From: CAZPNX01 sp964518765
Lineage (GTDB): Bacteria; Edwardsbacteria; AC1; EtOH8
Reading direction: 5' to 3'
NCBI GenBank assembly: GCA_964518765.1
Contig: CAZFJC010000016.1
Location: forward strand, 8,608 to 72,607
Length of the DNA stretch: 64,000 nt
Below, piece after piece: positions 17,822-25,809 of the stretch (its first letter is position 1; each line of letters begins with the position of its first letter). The position numbers and the translations under genes are program-made. The notes under the pieces are model-generated. The model did not search any database. It was given only the letters and a program-made list of their open reading frames with translations, and was not told where the DNA came from.

Positions 17822-18631
17822 TCAGTCGAACTTCTCGGCCTTGAGCTTCCGTGCCTTTTCCTGCTCCACCCTCTGCTCGATGGCCACCTCGGGCAGATCT
17901 TCGGGATCTGCGGCCAGCACCTCGTCCAGCAGCTGGTCGTAGAGGGCCCGGTCCTTGACCTTGGCTGCATAGTTCTCGGCCATCAGCACCCTGGTGGCCA
18001 GGTATTTGGGGGCCGCGGCCATGGACTCCTCGTAGTACTTCTTCGATTTCTCCAGATCCCCGCCGGCTATCCCCGGGGCCACCGCGTAGTAGGTGCCCAG
18101 CCAGCGGGCCGGCCCCCCGTAATAGTAGTTCCGGTCTAGAGAGTAGAGATAGAGGATCATCTTGCGGGCCTGTTTGGCCGGGCCCAGCTGTTTGAGGATG
18201 TTGCGCATCTTGCCCCATTTGCCGTAGCTGGTGGCTGCCCAAAAGATGGCTCCGGCAAACTCCTTTGAGACTCCGGCAATAGCATCGCCCATCCCCTTTT
18301 TTCCCACCTCGTAGCGTTGCTTGAACCCCGGATCGTAGCAAAGGGCCTTGATGCCCCACTCGTAGCCTCTGTAGTAGCCGGCCGACTTCTGTTTGCCTTC
18401 CTCGAAGGCGTCGGCCAGGAAATACCAGGCGTAGGCTAGACGTTCGGCCAGCTCATAGCTGGGGCTCTCCTGGTAGGCCTTCTCGTAGAGGGAGATGGCT
18501 TGTTTCAACGACTGTTTGTCTCCGCGTTTTTCCCAAAAACCCTTGGCCTCGTCGAAGCCCGGCTGGGCGCCGAGGGCGGCCGCCAAGAAAAAAGATGCCG
18601 CCAGGCCTCCAAGTAGATGCTTCCCGGTCAT
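17822..18631 (-). CDS. TatT-like TRAP-transporter-associated TPR protein
   Basis: A 269-residue exported protein. An N-terminal hydrophobic stretch (about 5-22) ends in ALGAQPG, a signal-peptide pattern without a clear lipobox cysteine. The rest matches the TatT family, described from Treponema, where a TPR protein partners the substrate-binding protein of a TRAP transporter in the periplasm. Matching stretches are AIFWAATSYGKWGKMRN, LDRNYYYGGPARWLGTYYA and the end EVLAADPEDLPEVAIEQR. No TRAP substrate-binding protein or membrane subunits are nearby, so the partner is encoded elsewhere or the protein has another job. Confidence 0.85.
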   Translation of the reverse strand: MTGKHLLGGLAASFFLAAALGAQPGFDEAKGFWEKRGDKQSLKQAISLYEKAYQESPSYELAERLAYAWYFLADAFEEGKQKSAGYYRGYEWGIKALCYDPGFKQRYEVGKKGMGDAIAGVSKEFAGAIFWAATSYGKWGKMRNILKQLGPAKQARKMILYLYSLDRNYYYGGPARWLGTYYAVAPGIAGGDLEKSKKYYEESMAAAPKYLATRVLMAENYAAKVKDRALYDQLLDEVLAADPEDLPEVAIEQRVEQEKARKLKAEKFD

Positions 18632-18717
18632 CTGTTTCCTCCCCTGAGTTGATGTTTATTCTATATTAAACCAGGCCGATTTACAAGGGAAAATTCCGTC
18701 GCCTTCCTTGTAACGGG

Positions 18718-20109
18718 CTAAGGCAATTCCAGCTTTTCGATTTTCCTCCGGCACCAGAAGGAATTTTTCTTTACCGCCAGCCTCCGGTAATTATCCAAAG
18801 CGCCGAGCCGATGCTCCTCCTTCCCCGAACATCTCCAGAGTTCATAAAAGATGTCCGCCCTCAAGTTCGAATCCTCGGGCAGGGCCCCGGCCATTTGCAG
18901 AAGGAGGTCTTCGCTGAGATTCGGTTGTCCTGGATAAGCTATCAACAGCTCCAGGACCCGGCATTTGTCTAGAACGTCCTGACGCTTGAACTCGTCCGCC
19001 AGCAGCCGGGCCTCCTCCATTATCTCCCTGGTCCCGGCGGCATCGCCTTTCCGGTAAAGGAGATCGGCTCTGGCCATCAGATAGTCCGGTAGAAAGCGCC
19101 CGCTCTGCACCTGGCGGCCGTAATCCAGGGCCGCATCGAAATGCATTTCCGCCTCGGAGTCATCGGTCCCGTATTCGGCTATCAGGCCCAGGCGGTAATG
19201 GGCATCGCCTATGGACAGTTTGTTCTCGGTCTCCTGTGCCAGGGCCAGCTCCTTGGCGGCCATCTCCCTGGCTTCCTCCAAACGCCCCAATTCCATGTAG
19301 ATAGCCGAAATGTCCCCGTAGGCGCAGGCCAGAAAGTACTTGTCGCCTAGCTTCCTTGCAATCTCAACCTGATGCTGGTAAAGCTCCAGGGCCTGGCCGT
19401 ATTCCTCCTGGTAATAATGCAATCCAGCCAGGTTACCTAAAGCCATGCTGATCGACCTTAGGTCCCCAGCCATACTGAATGTCGCCAACGACTCCTCGAG
19501 AAACGGCTTGGCCAGGGAAAGTTCCTTTCTTTCACGATGGACCAGGCCGATGACATGGATGATGCCGCCCATAAACAGGGGATTGTTGAACTTTTCGGCC
19601 AAACGCCGGCTTTTCTCCAAATATTCCAGGGCCTGGCCGGTGTCGCCCAGCCAGAAGTAGGCGATCCCCATCTTCCTCTGGGCTTCAGCTGCCAGGAATT
19701 CCAGGCCCGATTCCTCGGCCAGTTTTTTCATCTTCTCTAGGTATTTCAAAGACCTATGGTAATCGGACCAGGCGTTGTAGACATTGCTCATCATCCCCAA
19801 TGCCCTGGCCTGCCCCTGGACATCACCTGTCCGGACGAAGATCTCCATTGACCTCTCGGCCAAAGACAAGCATTCCCGGTATTGGCCTTGGTAGTGGACG
19901 ACACTGCAAAGATCGAGTATCGTCTCCGCTTCCTCTTTCTGGTCCCTGTTTCCGGCGGTTGCCTTCAGCAGGCCGCGATAGATCCGCTCGGCCTCCTCCC
20001 ACTTGCCGATGAGCTTCAGGACCCCGGCCTTGCGCTGAAGAAGCTTAAACGGTAAATATCGCCCGGCGCCGTCGGCTTCGTAATAAGACCAATAAACGCC
20101 CCGCCTCAT
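18718..20109 (-). CDS. Tetratricopeptide-repeat protein, second of two in the window
   Basis: A 463-residue soluble TPR protein with about ten repeats (for example ALGMMSNVYNAWSDYHRSLK and AYFWLGDTGQALEYLEKS). No effector domain, signal peptide or membrane segment. It resembles the 367-residue TPR protein at 10286-11389 in repeat style, and both contain a CSGK-x-x-x motif (near residue 33 there, near the C-terminus here), which suggests common ancestry or a shared module. Its ATG overlaps the stop of the GNAT gene by four bases, so translation is coupled. Role unknown. Confidence 0.85.
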   Translation of the reverse strand: MRRGVYWSYYEADGAGRYLPFKLLQRKAGVLKLIGKWEEAERIYRGLLKATAGNRDQKEEAETILDLCSVVHYQGQYRECLSLAERSMEIFVRTGDVQGQARALGMMSNVYNAWSDYHRSLKYLEKMKKLAEESGLEFLAAEAQRKMGIAYFWLGDTGQALEYLEKSRRLAEKFNNPLFMGGIIHVIGLVHRERKELSLAKPFLEESLATFSMAGDLRSISMALGNLAGLHYYQEEYGQALELYQHQVEIARKLGDKYFLACAYGDISAIYMELGRLEEAREMAAKELALAQETENKLSIGDAHYRLGLIAEYGTDDSEAEMHFDAALDYGRQVQSGRFLPDYLMARADLLYRKGDAAGTREIMEEARLLADEFKRQDVLDKCRVLELLIAYPGQPNLSEDLLLQMAGALPEDSNLRADIFYELWRCSGKEEHRLGALDNYRRLAVKKNSFWCRRKIEKLELP

Positions 20110-20618
20110 AGCTTAAGCGTCTTTAAGCTCTGGTACCTTTCCCGGGTCAGCCTTAGCAGGCAGACATCAGTTCGTGAACGATCATGCTCGAACCCGAATG
20201 TCCGCAGTGCTCTCTGGCCGCTTAGATTCTCCAGCCGCACCGGATCCATCATCACCTCCCCGCCGAACTCGCCGAAGTAGAAATCCAGGAGCAGCCGCAG
20301 CGCCTCGGGCCCATGGCCGCGGTATCGATGCCTGGCCTCTATCTTGAAGTTGAGCTCGGCGGTCTTGGATTTTGGATCGTAACGGTGAAAACTGGCTTCT
20401 CCGACAGGAGTGCCCTCTCGGTCGCAGATCAGAAAGTAACGGTCATGTGGAGAGCCCGGATCCACCATTCGCCGGTACCAATCCTCCATCTGCTCCATAG
20501 ACCGCGGGACCGGCCCGCCCACCGCCTCCATGGTGGCCGGATCGGCCCACAGGGTGCGGATGTATCCCAGATCCTCGAGCCCCGGCCGCCTTAAAGTTAC
20601 CCTCTCGCCTTGAAACAT
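20106..20618 (-). CDS. GNAT-family N-acetyltransferase
   Basis: A 170-residue acetyltransferase of the RimJ/RimL-like type. The N-terminal VTLRRPGLEDLGYIRTL motif and the acetyl-CoA loop RYRGHGPEALRLLLDF are characteristic, and the DPVRLENLSGQRALRTFGF end matches the last strand and helix of that subgroup. The target could be a ribosomal protein N-terminus or a small amine. The start overlaps the dikinase gene by 22 bases and the end overlaps the TPR gene by four, so these three genes are very probably one translationally coupled unit. Confidence 0.9.
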   Translation of the reverse strand: MFQGERVTLRRPGLEDLGYIRTLWADPATMEAVGGPVPRSMEQMEDWYRRMVDPGSPHDRYFLICDREGTPVGEASFHRYDPKSKTAELNFKIEARHRYRGHGPEALRLLLDFYFGEFGGEVMMDPVRLENLSGQRALRTFGFEHDRSRTDVCLLRLTRERYQSLKTLKL

Positions 20619-23164
20619 TTGCCTGACATCCCGGATACGGCGATAACCTCCCCCTTGGTGCCGTCAACCATTATCTCCTGCCCGTCCTTTATCGCCGCTA
20701 GCGCCCCCTTGGCCCCCACCACCGCCGGGATGCCGTATTCCCGGGCTACGATGGCCCCGTGGCACACCGCCCCGCCCACCTCCATCACCAGGGCCCGGGC
20801 CAAAAGGAACAGCGGCGCCCAGCCCGGCTCGGTGTAGGGGGCCACCAGGATCTCGCCCTTCCTCAGCCTGGAGGCCTCCGAGGGATCTTTGAGGATCCTG
20901 GCCGTTCCCCGGGCCAACCCCGGCGAGGCCGGAACGCCGCGAATGATCCCGGAACCCGGCTCCCTTGCCTCTTCCTCCGAATTCACCCCATCGCTGCGCA
21001 CCACCCCTGGTGGCTGTATCCTGACCTGCTCCTCCCATTTTCCTTTCCTCTCGCCGACCAGCCCCTGGATAGAAGCTTTATCCAGATGGCCGGACCTCTC
21101 CAAATCCTCGATCTCGGGCACGGTCAAAAAGAATATATCCTCGGCTTCCCCAAGAAAACCAGCTTCATGATAGCGGCGCCCGATCTCCAGCACGATGCGC
21201 CGGCTTCCCGGGAAGCAGCGCAGCCCATAGTACTTCTCGTTCTCCCGGAGCGGGAAATGGTCCTGGGCCAGCTTCAGGCCGAGGCGGAACATCCACGCCT
21301 TTAACCGGCCGGCAAATGTGCCGCTTAGCCTGCGCTCGATCTCCGCCGTCAACTGCAGCCGGCGGCGCTTCGCCTCTTGGTACTGGTCCAGCGGGTTCTT
21401 CTCCCCGGGTTCGTAGTCCAGGTATCCCTTGATGAGCTGATAGACATAGGTCCGGTCCTCGCCCCAGGACGGATAGCCGAAGTCCAGGTCCTTAAGGCCC
21501 CGGTGCCCATGCCTCTTCAGGAAGGCGGCCACCCGGCCGAGGCATTCCCGGCCCAGAAGGCTGGACCCCAGCTCCTCCTCCAATTTCCGGAAATCCCGGC
21601 CGTTCCATCCTTCGAATGTCCTCCGGACTTCGTCCGGCATTTGCGAAAGGCGAAACAGCTCCAGCGCGCCCTCGGTGGTCTTATTGCCGGGGATGCCGGC
21701 CATCAGGTGGTCTAGGTTCAGGTCCTTCCATCGCCAGGCCAGACGCTCGACCAGCCGCATGCCCCAGAGGGCCTTGCCGGCCACCATCAGCAAGGGAAAG
21801 GCGGCCTGGGCTGTCACATATCCGAACTGGCGGGCCCGCCTGAGCAGCTCCAGGTTGGATAGGCCATCCAAAGGAAAGCTGTTGTAGCCATCGGCCAGCC
21901 TCCAATATTCCCGGCACCTATTCTCGATCGAAGCGATGCTGGCTAACCAGGGAAAGCCGACCCATGTCCTGACGGCTTTTAGCCATTCCCGGCCCAGTCT
22001 TAAGAGGGATATCTTGGGCTTTAGGATAACCAGCTTCCCTTCTTTTAAAAGTCCCTCGAAAAGGATACCCGCCTCGCTGTCGATGTGCTTGATGATGGGT
22101 CCCAGCATGGCGCCGAAGAAGGGATGTCCGTAAAGCCGGTTCATGTTCCAGTAGGCCCGGCCGTTGACCAGGTCCACGATGAAACTGTGGTCGTAGAGGG
22201 GGGAATCGGTATCGGTGCCGAACATTACCTTGAAGATGGCCGGAAACAGCAGGTCGTTAAGGAAGGACCAGCTCAGCGGCTTGAGCGGGTAGGGCATGTT
22301 CTCCCGGGTGTTCCAGTTGGACCAGTAGATGGTGGCTTCATCCGCGGCTTGCCGGTTGGTATCCTTCCCCCAGATAACCGGATAAGGCAGCCTTGGCTCG
22401 GGCAGGAAGGTTATGGGCCGGGATTGCAGGATGTGGAGCCGGCCCCGGGAGAAGGCGAACTCGATGTCCTGGGGACTGCCGAAATGTTTTTCGATTTGCC
22501 TGGCGCACCTCCCCAGCCTGCAGAGCATGACCTTGTCCAGAACGCCTGGCCGGCCCGATATCAAGGCCCCGCTGGCTTTCTCCAAAACCAGCTGCTCCGG
22601 CTCGGTCCTGCCCGAGACCAGCGCCTCCCCCCCACCCCGGGCGATGTTGGCCAGCATCTGGCACTTAATTCCGTTAAGCGGGTTGGCGGTAAAGATTACC
22701 CCCGATAATTCGGCCGCTACCATCTCCTGGACCAGCACCGCCATTTTCACCGACCTGGGATCAATCCCGTTCTTTTTCAGGTATATTCGGACCCGATCCG
22801 AACCCAGGCTGCTTCGGCAGAGCTCGGCGGCCCGGAGCAGTTTCTCAATAGTATCTATATTTAGATAGGATTCATACTGCCCGGCGAAGGAGGCATTTGG
22901 CAGGTCCTCGGCCGTGGCCGAGGAGCGGACGGCGACCTTGGCTTTTGAGGAAGGAAGCTTACTCCAGGCGCGCTCGATATCAACCGCCGGCGGTGGCCCC
23001 GTTTCGAAGGCTTCGGTGGTGACGATGAAGCCGGGCGGCACCGGAAACCCGGCCCGCTTGAGCCTGGCCAGGCTGGCGGCCTTGGCCCCGCAGAGGAAGG
23101 CGTCGAGGGACTCTTTGCTGCCCAGCTCGACTATGGTGGCCTTTTCTTGCCGCGGCTTCGGCAA
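20597..23164 (-). CDS. ATP-dependent dikinase of the rifampicin phosphotransferase-like type
   Basis: An 855-residue enzyme with the domain order of rifampicin phosphotransferase. An N-terminal ATP-grasp/PPDK domain (about 1-310) carries RSSATAEDLPNASFAGQYES and EFAFSRGRLHILQSRPI. A helical middle domain with TRENMPYPLKPLSWSF lies where RPH binds its acceptor. The C-terminal swivelling domain has the phospho-accepting His802 in GGAVCHGAIVAREYGIPAVV. The C-terminal PEP/pyruvate TIM barrel of PEP synthase and pyruvate phosphate dikinase is missing. Cysteine before the active histidine replaces the usual Thr/Ser. The start is a TTG with a GAAGGTGA Shine-Dalgarno. The acceptor is unknown; rifamycin is only one possibility. 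Confidence 0.85.
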   Translation of the reverse strand: MPKPRQEKATIVELGSKESLDAFLCGAKAASLARLKRAGFPVPPGFIVTTEAFETGPPPAVDIERAWSKLPSSKAKVAVRSSATAEDLPNASFAGQYESYLNIDTIEKLLRAAELCRSSLGSDRVRIYLKKNGIDPRSVKMAVLVQEMVAAELSGVIFTANPLNGIKCQMLANIARGGGEALVSGRTEPEQLVLEKASGALISGRPGVLDKVMLCRLGRCARQIEKHFGSPQDIEFAFSRGRLHILQSRPITFLPEPRLPYPVIWGKDTNRQAADEATIYWSNWNTRENMPYPLKPLSWSFLNDLLFPAIFKVMFGTDTDSPLYDHSFIVDLVNGRAYWNMNRLYGHPFFGAMLGPIIKHIDSEAGILFEGLLKEGKLVILKPKISLLRLGREWLKAVRTWVGFPWLASIASIENRCREYWRLADGYNSFPLDGLSNLELLRRARQFGYVTAQAAFPLLMVAGKALWGMRLVERLAWRWKDLNLDHLMAGIPGNKTTEGALELFRLSQMPDEVRRTFEGWNGRDFRKLEEELGSSLLGRECLGRVAAFLKRHGHRGLKDLDFGYPSWGEDRTYVYQLIKGYLDYEPGEKNPLDQYQEAKRRRLQLTAEIERRLSGTFAGRLKAWMFRLGLKLAQDHFPLRENEKYYGLRCFPGSRRIVLEIGRRYHEAGFLGEAEDIFFLTVPEIEDLERSGHLDKASIQGLVGERKGKWEEQVRIQPPGVVRSDGVNSEEEAREPGSGIIRGVPASPGLARGTARILKDPSEASRLRKGEILVAPYTEPGWAPLFLLARALVMEVGGAVCHGAIVAREYGIPAVVGAKGALAAIKDGQEIMVDGTKGEVIAVSGMSGKCFKARG

Positions 23165-23215
23165 GCTTCACCTTCTTTGCATTAGGGGGGAGCCATGGGG
23201 CGGTAAAAGCTCGGA

Positions 23216-23617
23216 TCAGTAGGGGGGATGCGCCAGGGCCTGTTCTATCATTCGGTCCATCATGGGGCGCCTGGAGTACCGGCTGTTGGACAGGTAGGCT
23301 CGCACCTCGGACAGCGTCTGGTTAATGTTGTCCTTGGTTCGCCGGTCGATGAACCGGTCCGGCTTCAGGGCGATCAGGTCGTCGTACATCAGGTCCTCCA
23401 GCATCTCCAAGGCCCTGGAGGCCTCACCCGATCTGAGGTAGCCGAGCGCCACCAGTCTGGACCTGATGTCGTTGCTCTGCTCGTCCAGCCAGCGGCTGCC
23501 GAAATAGCTCCTGGCGTGGCTGTAGCCGGAATATGCACCCAGAAGGAATAGAGCCAGGGCTACCGCCAGTATGGCGGCGGCCGAGAGGACGATCTTTTTA
23601 CCCTTGGTCATCTGCAC
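23216..23617 (-). CDS. Small single-pass membrane protein, unknown function
   Basis: A 133-residue protein with a basic start, a hydrophobic anchor at about 8-30 (KIVLSAAAILAVALALFLLG), a GYSHARSYFGS linker and a helical, charged C-terminal domain. The orientation is probably N-in with the domain outside. No known motif recognised. It sits between the dikinase and the TatD-radical SAM gene, all in the same direction with short gaps. Confidence 0.7.
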   Translation of the reverse strand: MQMTKGKKIVLSAAAILAVALALFLLGAYSGYSHARSYFGSRWLDEQSNDIRSRLVALGYLRSGEASRALEMLEDLMYDDLIALKPDRFIDRRTKDNINQTLSEVRAYLSNSRYSRRPMMDRMIEQALAHPPY

Positions 23618-23636
23618 TCCTTTCAGACGTAGCCAT

Positions 23637-25007
23637 TCACCCCACCACGTCGTAGTGGCGTATCCTTATCCCGACATCAAGCTTCTTGGCCAACTCCCGG
23701 CAGGCGGCCAGGTCCACCCCGGGCATGTCCAGCACGGTGAAGGCCGTTCCCATGCCGGCCTTTTTGCATTCCCCGATGAAGGCCAGCACCTCGCCGAAGG
23801 CCCTGCCCCCGAAGCGGCTGGGGCAGATGCGGCCGTAGGTCTCCCGGTCATGGGCGTTGAGGCTCACCGAGACCTCGTCGATAAGGCCTTTGAGCTCCGG
23901 CGCCACGTTGCGCCCGTGGATGAGGTTGCCCTGCCCGTTGGTATTCAACCGCACCCGGGCGCCTCGCTGCTTGAGCCAGGCGGCCACTTGTTTTACCAGA
24001 TCCAGCCTTAAAAGCGGTTCGCCATAGCCGCAAAAGACTATTTCTTTATAGTATCCGGGGTCTCCGATGGCTGAGATCACCTCTTCGAAGTCAGGCTCTC
24101 GGTTCAACCGCAGGTTGTGGCCCTTGATGAAATCGGTCTTCTTCCGGACGCAGAAGATGCAATCGTTGGTACAGCGGTTGGTCAGGTTCAGGTATAGGGA
24201 GCTGCGGATGGGGTAAGCGATGGCCGCCGGTTCGATGCGCCCGATGCCGAAGAATGACTTAGCGTTGGCGGTGGTGGTGCGGCAGACATCCTCATATGTC
24301 AATGGAGACAGCAGCTCCGAGATTTTCTTCGCGATCAGCGGGATGTGGGCCGGCTCGCTGCGCTGGCCGCGATAAGGCTCCGGCGGCAGGTAGGGGCAGT
24401 CCGTCTCCAGCATCAGGCCCTCGGCCGAGACGGCCCTGATGACATCCGGCAGGTTCCTGGTATTCCTGTATGTCACCGGCCCAGCTACCGAGACCAGCCA
24501 GCCGTTTCCCACCACCTCCCGGGCCATGGCCGAGTCCCCGGCAAAGCAGTGGAGCACCGCCTTCTGGGGCTTGGCTTCCTTTAATATCGCCATCGTCTCG
24601 GTGTGGGCGTCTCGGTCGTGGATGATAACCGGCAGCCCCAGCTTTCTAGACAGATCCAGCTGCTTTCTGAAAGCCCTCCGCTGGACCTCCCGCGGGGATC
24701 GGTCCCGGTAGAAGTCCAACCCGATCTCGCCTATGGCCACCACCTTGCTCTGACGGGCCAGCGATTCCAGCTCGAACAGCGATTGGTCGTCTACCTCCTT
24801 GGCGTCGTGAGGATGGATGCCAACCGCCGCGTAGCAGCAGTCGTGCTTGGCGGCCAGGTCCACCGACTCCCGGCTGTTCTGGAGGTTGTAGCCCACGTTG
24901 ACGATGTATTCCACCCCGGCCTCATTTGCCCGCCTGATTACCTCCTCCAAGTCAGGCTTGAATCCGGGGTCTGACAGGTGGGCGTGGGTTTCGATTATAA
25001 TCGCCAT
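23637..25007 (-). CDS. TatD-family hydrolase fused to a radical SAM domain
   Basis: About 456 residues with two domains in one chain. The N-terminal TatD nuclease barrel (about 1-255) has ETHAHLSD, AIGEIGLDFYRD, VIIHDRDAHTE, HCFAGD and ETDCPYLPPE, the metal-binding residues of the family. The C-terminal part (about 265-456) is a short radical SAM domain with the cluster motif C279-x3-C283-x2-C286 and CGYGEPLLR as the SAM-binding GGE-like motif. It is the TatD-linked radical SAM type, usually encoded as a separate gene beside tatD. The ATG at 25007 is preferred to the upstream TTG because TatD proteins begin within a few residues of the H-x-H motif. The role of the radical SAM half is unknown. 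Confidence 0.9.
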   Translation of the reverse strand: MAIIIETHAHLSDPGFKPDLEEVIRRANEAGVEYIVNVGYNLQNSRESVDLAAKHDCCYAAVGIHPHDAKEVDDQSLFELESLARQSKVVAIGEIGLDFYRDRSPREVQRRAFRKQLDLSRKLGLPVIIHDRDAHTETMAILKEAKPQKAVLHCFAGDSAMAREVVGNGWLVSVAGPVTYRNTRNLPDVIRAVSAEGLMLETDCPYLPPEPYRGQRSEPAHIPLIAKKISELLSPLTYEDVCRTTTANAKSFFGIGRIEPAAIAYPIRSSLYLNLTNRCTNDCIFCVRKKTDFIKGHNLRLNREPDFEEVISAIGDPGYYKEIVFCGYGEPLLRLDLVKQVAAWLKQRGARVRLNTNGQGNLIHGRNVAPELKGLIDEVSVSLNAHDRETYGRICPSRFGGRAFGEVLAFIGECKKAGMGTAFTVLDMPGVDLAACRELAKKLDVGIRIRHYDVVG

Positions 25008-25031
25008 TTCTTGCTTTTGCACCAAAAATAT

Positions 25032-25670
25032 TCAGCTTCTCTCGGCGGTGAACTTACCCTCGGTCCAGCCCAGGGCCGTCGTCAGCGAGTCCGGATCCTC
25101 GCGGCCGTTTACCACGCACCGGGCGATGGCCCCGGCCTTTATCTCGATCCAGCCCCGATCCAAGGTCCGTTCGATGGTCAGGCTCCCGTCCCAGCGGTTG
25201 AGGGAGAACATATCCAGTACGTTGAAGATGCTGACTATCTCTAGCTTTCCCGAAAACTTTTTGGCTTTATTGGCGTAGAGTTTTTTGACCTTATCCGCGT
25301 CCTTTAGCCTGAGGTCGATGGCCTTCATCAGCTCATCGTTATCGAAGGGCTTGGTGATGTAGCGGGCCCCGCCCACGCTGTACCCCCGCGCCAGGCTTTT
25401 CTGGTCTATCTTGGCCGTCAAAAAGATGACCGGCGTGGACTTCAGCTCGGGGTGGGCCTTGACCTGGGTGCAGAACTCGTAGCCGTCGATGGTGGGCATC
25501 ATCACGTCGGCCAGGATCAGGTCGGGGCGTTCCCGGATGGCGGCGGTGAACCCCTCGAACCCGTCGCCGGCGGTGGCCACGGCGTAGCCCCTCATGGTCA
25601 ACTGCAGCTCCATGATCTTAAGGAAATGGGGCTCGTCGTCGACCACCAGTATCTTATATCTCTTTGCCAT
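25032..25670 (-). CDS. Response regulator with C-terminal PATAN/DUF4388-like domain
   Basis: A 212-residue two-component regulator. The receiver domain (1-125) has the acidic pair D11-D12, phospho-acceptor D55 in LILADVMMP, FLTAK and TKPFD. The C-terminal 85 residues (LEIVSIFNVLDMFSLNRWDGSLTI in part) match the start of a PATAN/DUF4388 domain, used for protein interaction in gliding and polarity regulators. There is no DNA-binding domain. Its own sigma-70 promoter lies 54 bases upstream. The sensor kinase is not adjacent; the hybrid kinase at 35.4 kb has its own receiver. Confidence 0.9.
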   Translation of the reverse strand: MAKRYKILVVDDEPHFLKIMELQLTMRGYAVATAGDGFEGFTAAIRERPDLILADVMMPTIDGYEFCTQVKAHPELKSTPVIFLTAKIDQKSLARGYSVGGARYITKPFDNDELMKAIDLRLKDADKVKKLYANKAKKFSGKLEIVSIFNVLDMFSLNRWDGSLTIERTLDRGWIEIKAGAIARCVVNGREDPDSLTTALGWTEGKFTAERS

Positions 25671-25723
25671 CTAAGGAAAACCGCCGGTTCTGATTCTTGC
25701 TTTTATCGGGCTTACGACTACAT

Positions 25724-25752
25724 AGCATATCACTCCAAGCCCTGCCTGTCAA
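25724..25752 (-). promoter_or_regulatory. Sigma-70 promoter of the response-regulator gene
   Basis: On the minus strand, TTGACA (25752-25747), a 17-base spacer and TATGCT (25729-25724). Transcription would begin near 25717, giving a leader of about 45 bases before the ATG at 25670. Confidence 0.6.
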
Positions 25753-25756
25753 TACA

Positions 25757-25792
25757 AAAGAGCCGGCCCGGGCGCACCGGGTCGGCTCTTTT
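25757..25792 (-). terminator. Rho-independent terminator of the large surface protein
   Basis: Complementary 16-base arms (AAAGAGCCGACCCGG type, one mismatch) around a GCGC loop, ending in TTTT on either strand. It lies 18 bases past the stop of the surface-protein gene and directly upstream of the response-regulator promoter. It separates the two transcripts. Confidence 0.85.
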
Positions 25793-25809
25793 CGAGATGT
25801 TGATGTCCG

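Noticed and set aside
20597..23164. Calling the 855-residue dikinase a PEP synthase
   Set aside because: The PEP/pyruvate-binding TIM barrel that follows the phospho-histidine domain in PEP synthase and PPDK is absent, and the central domain matches the rifampicin phosphotransferase type.
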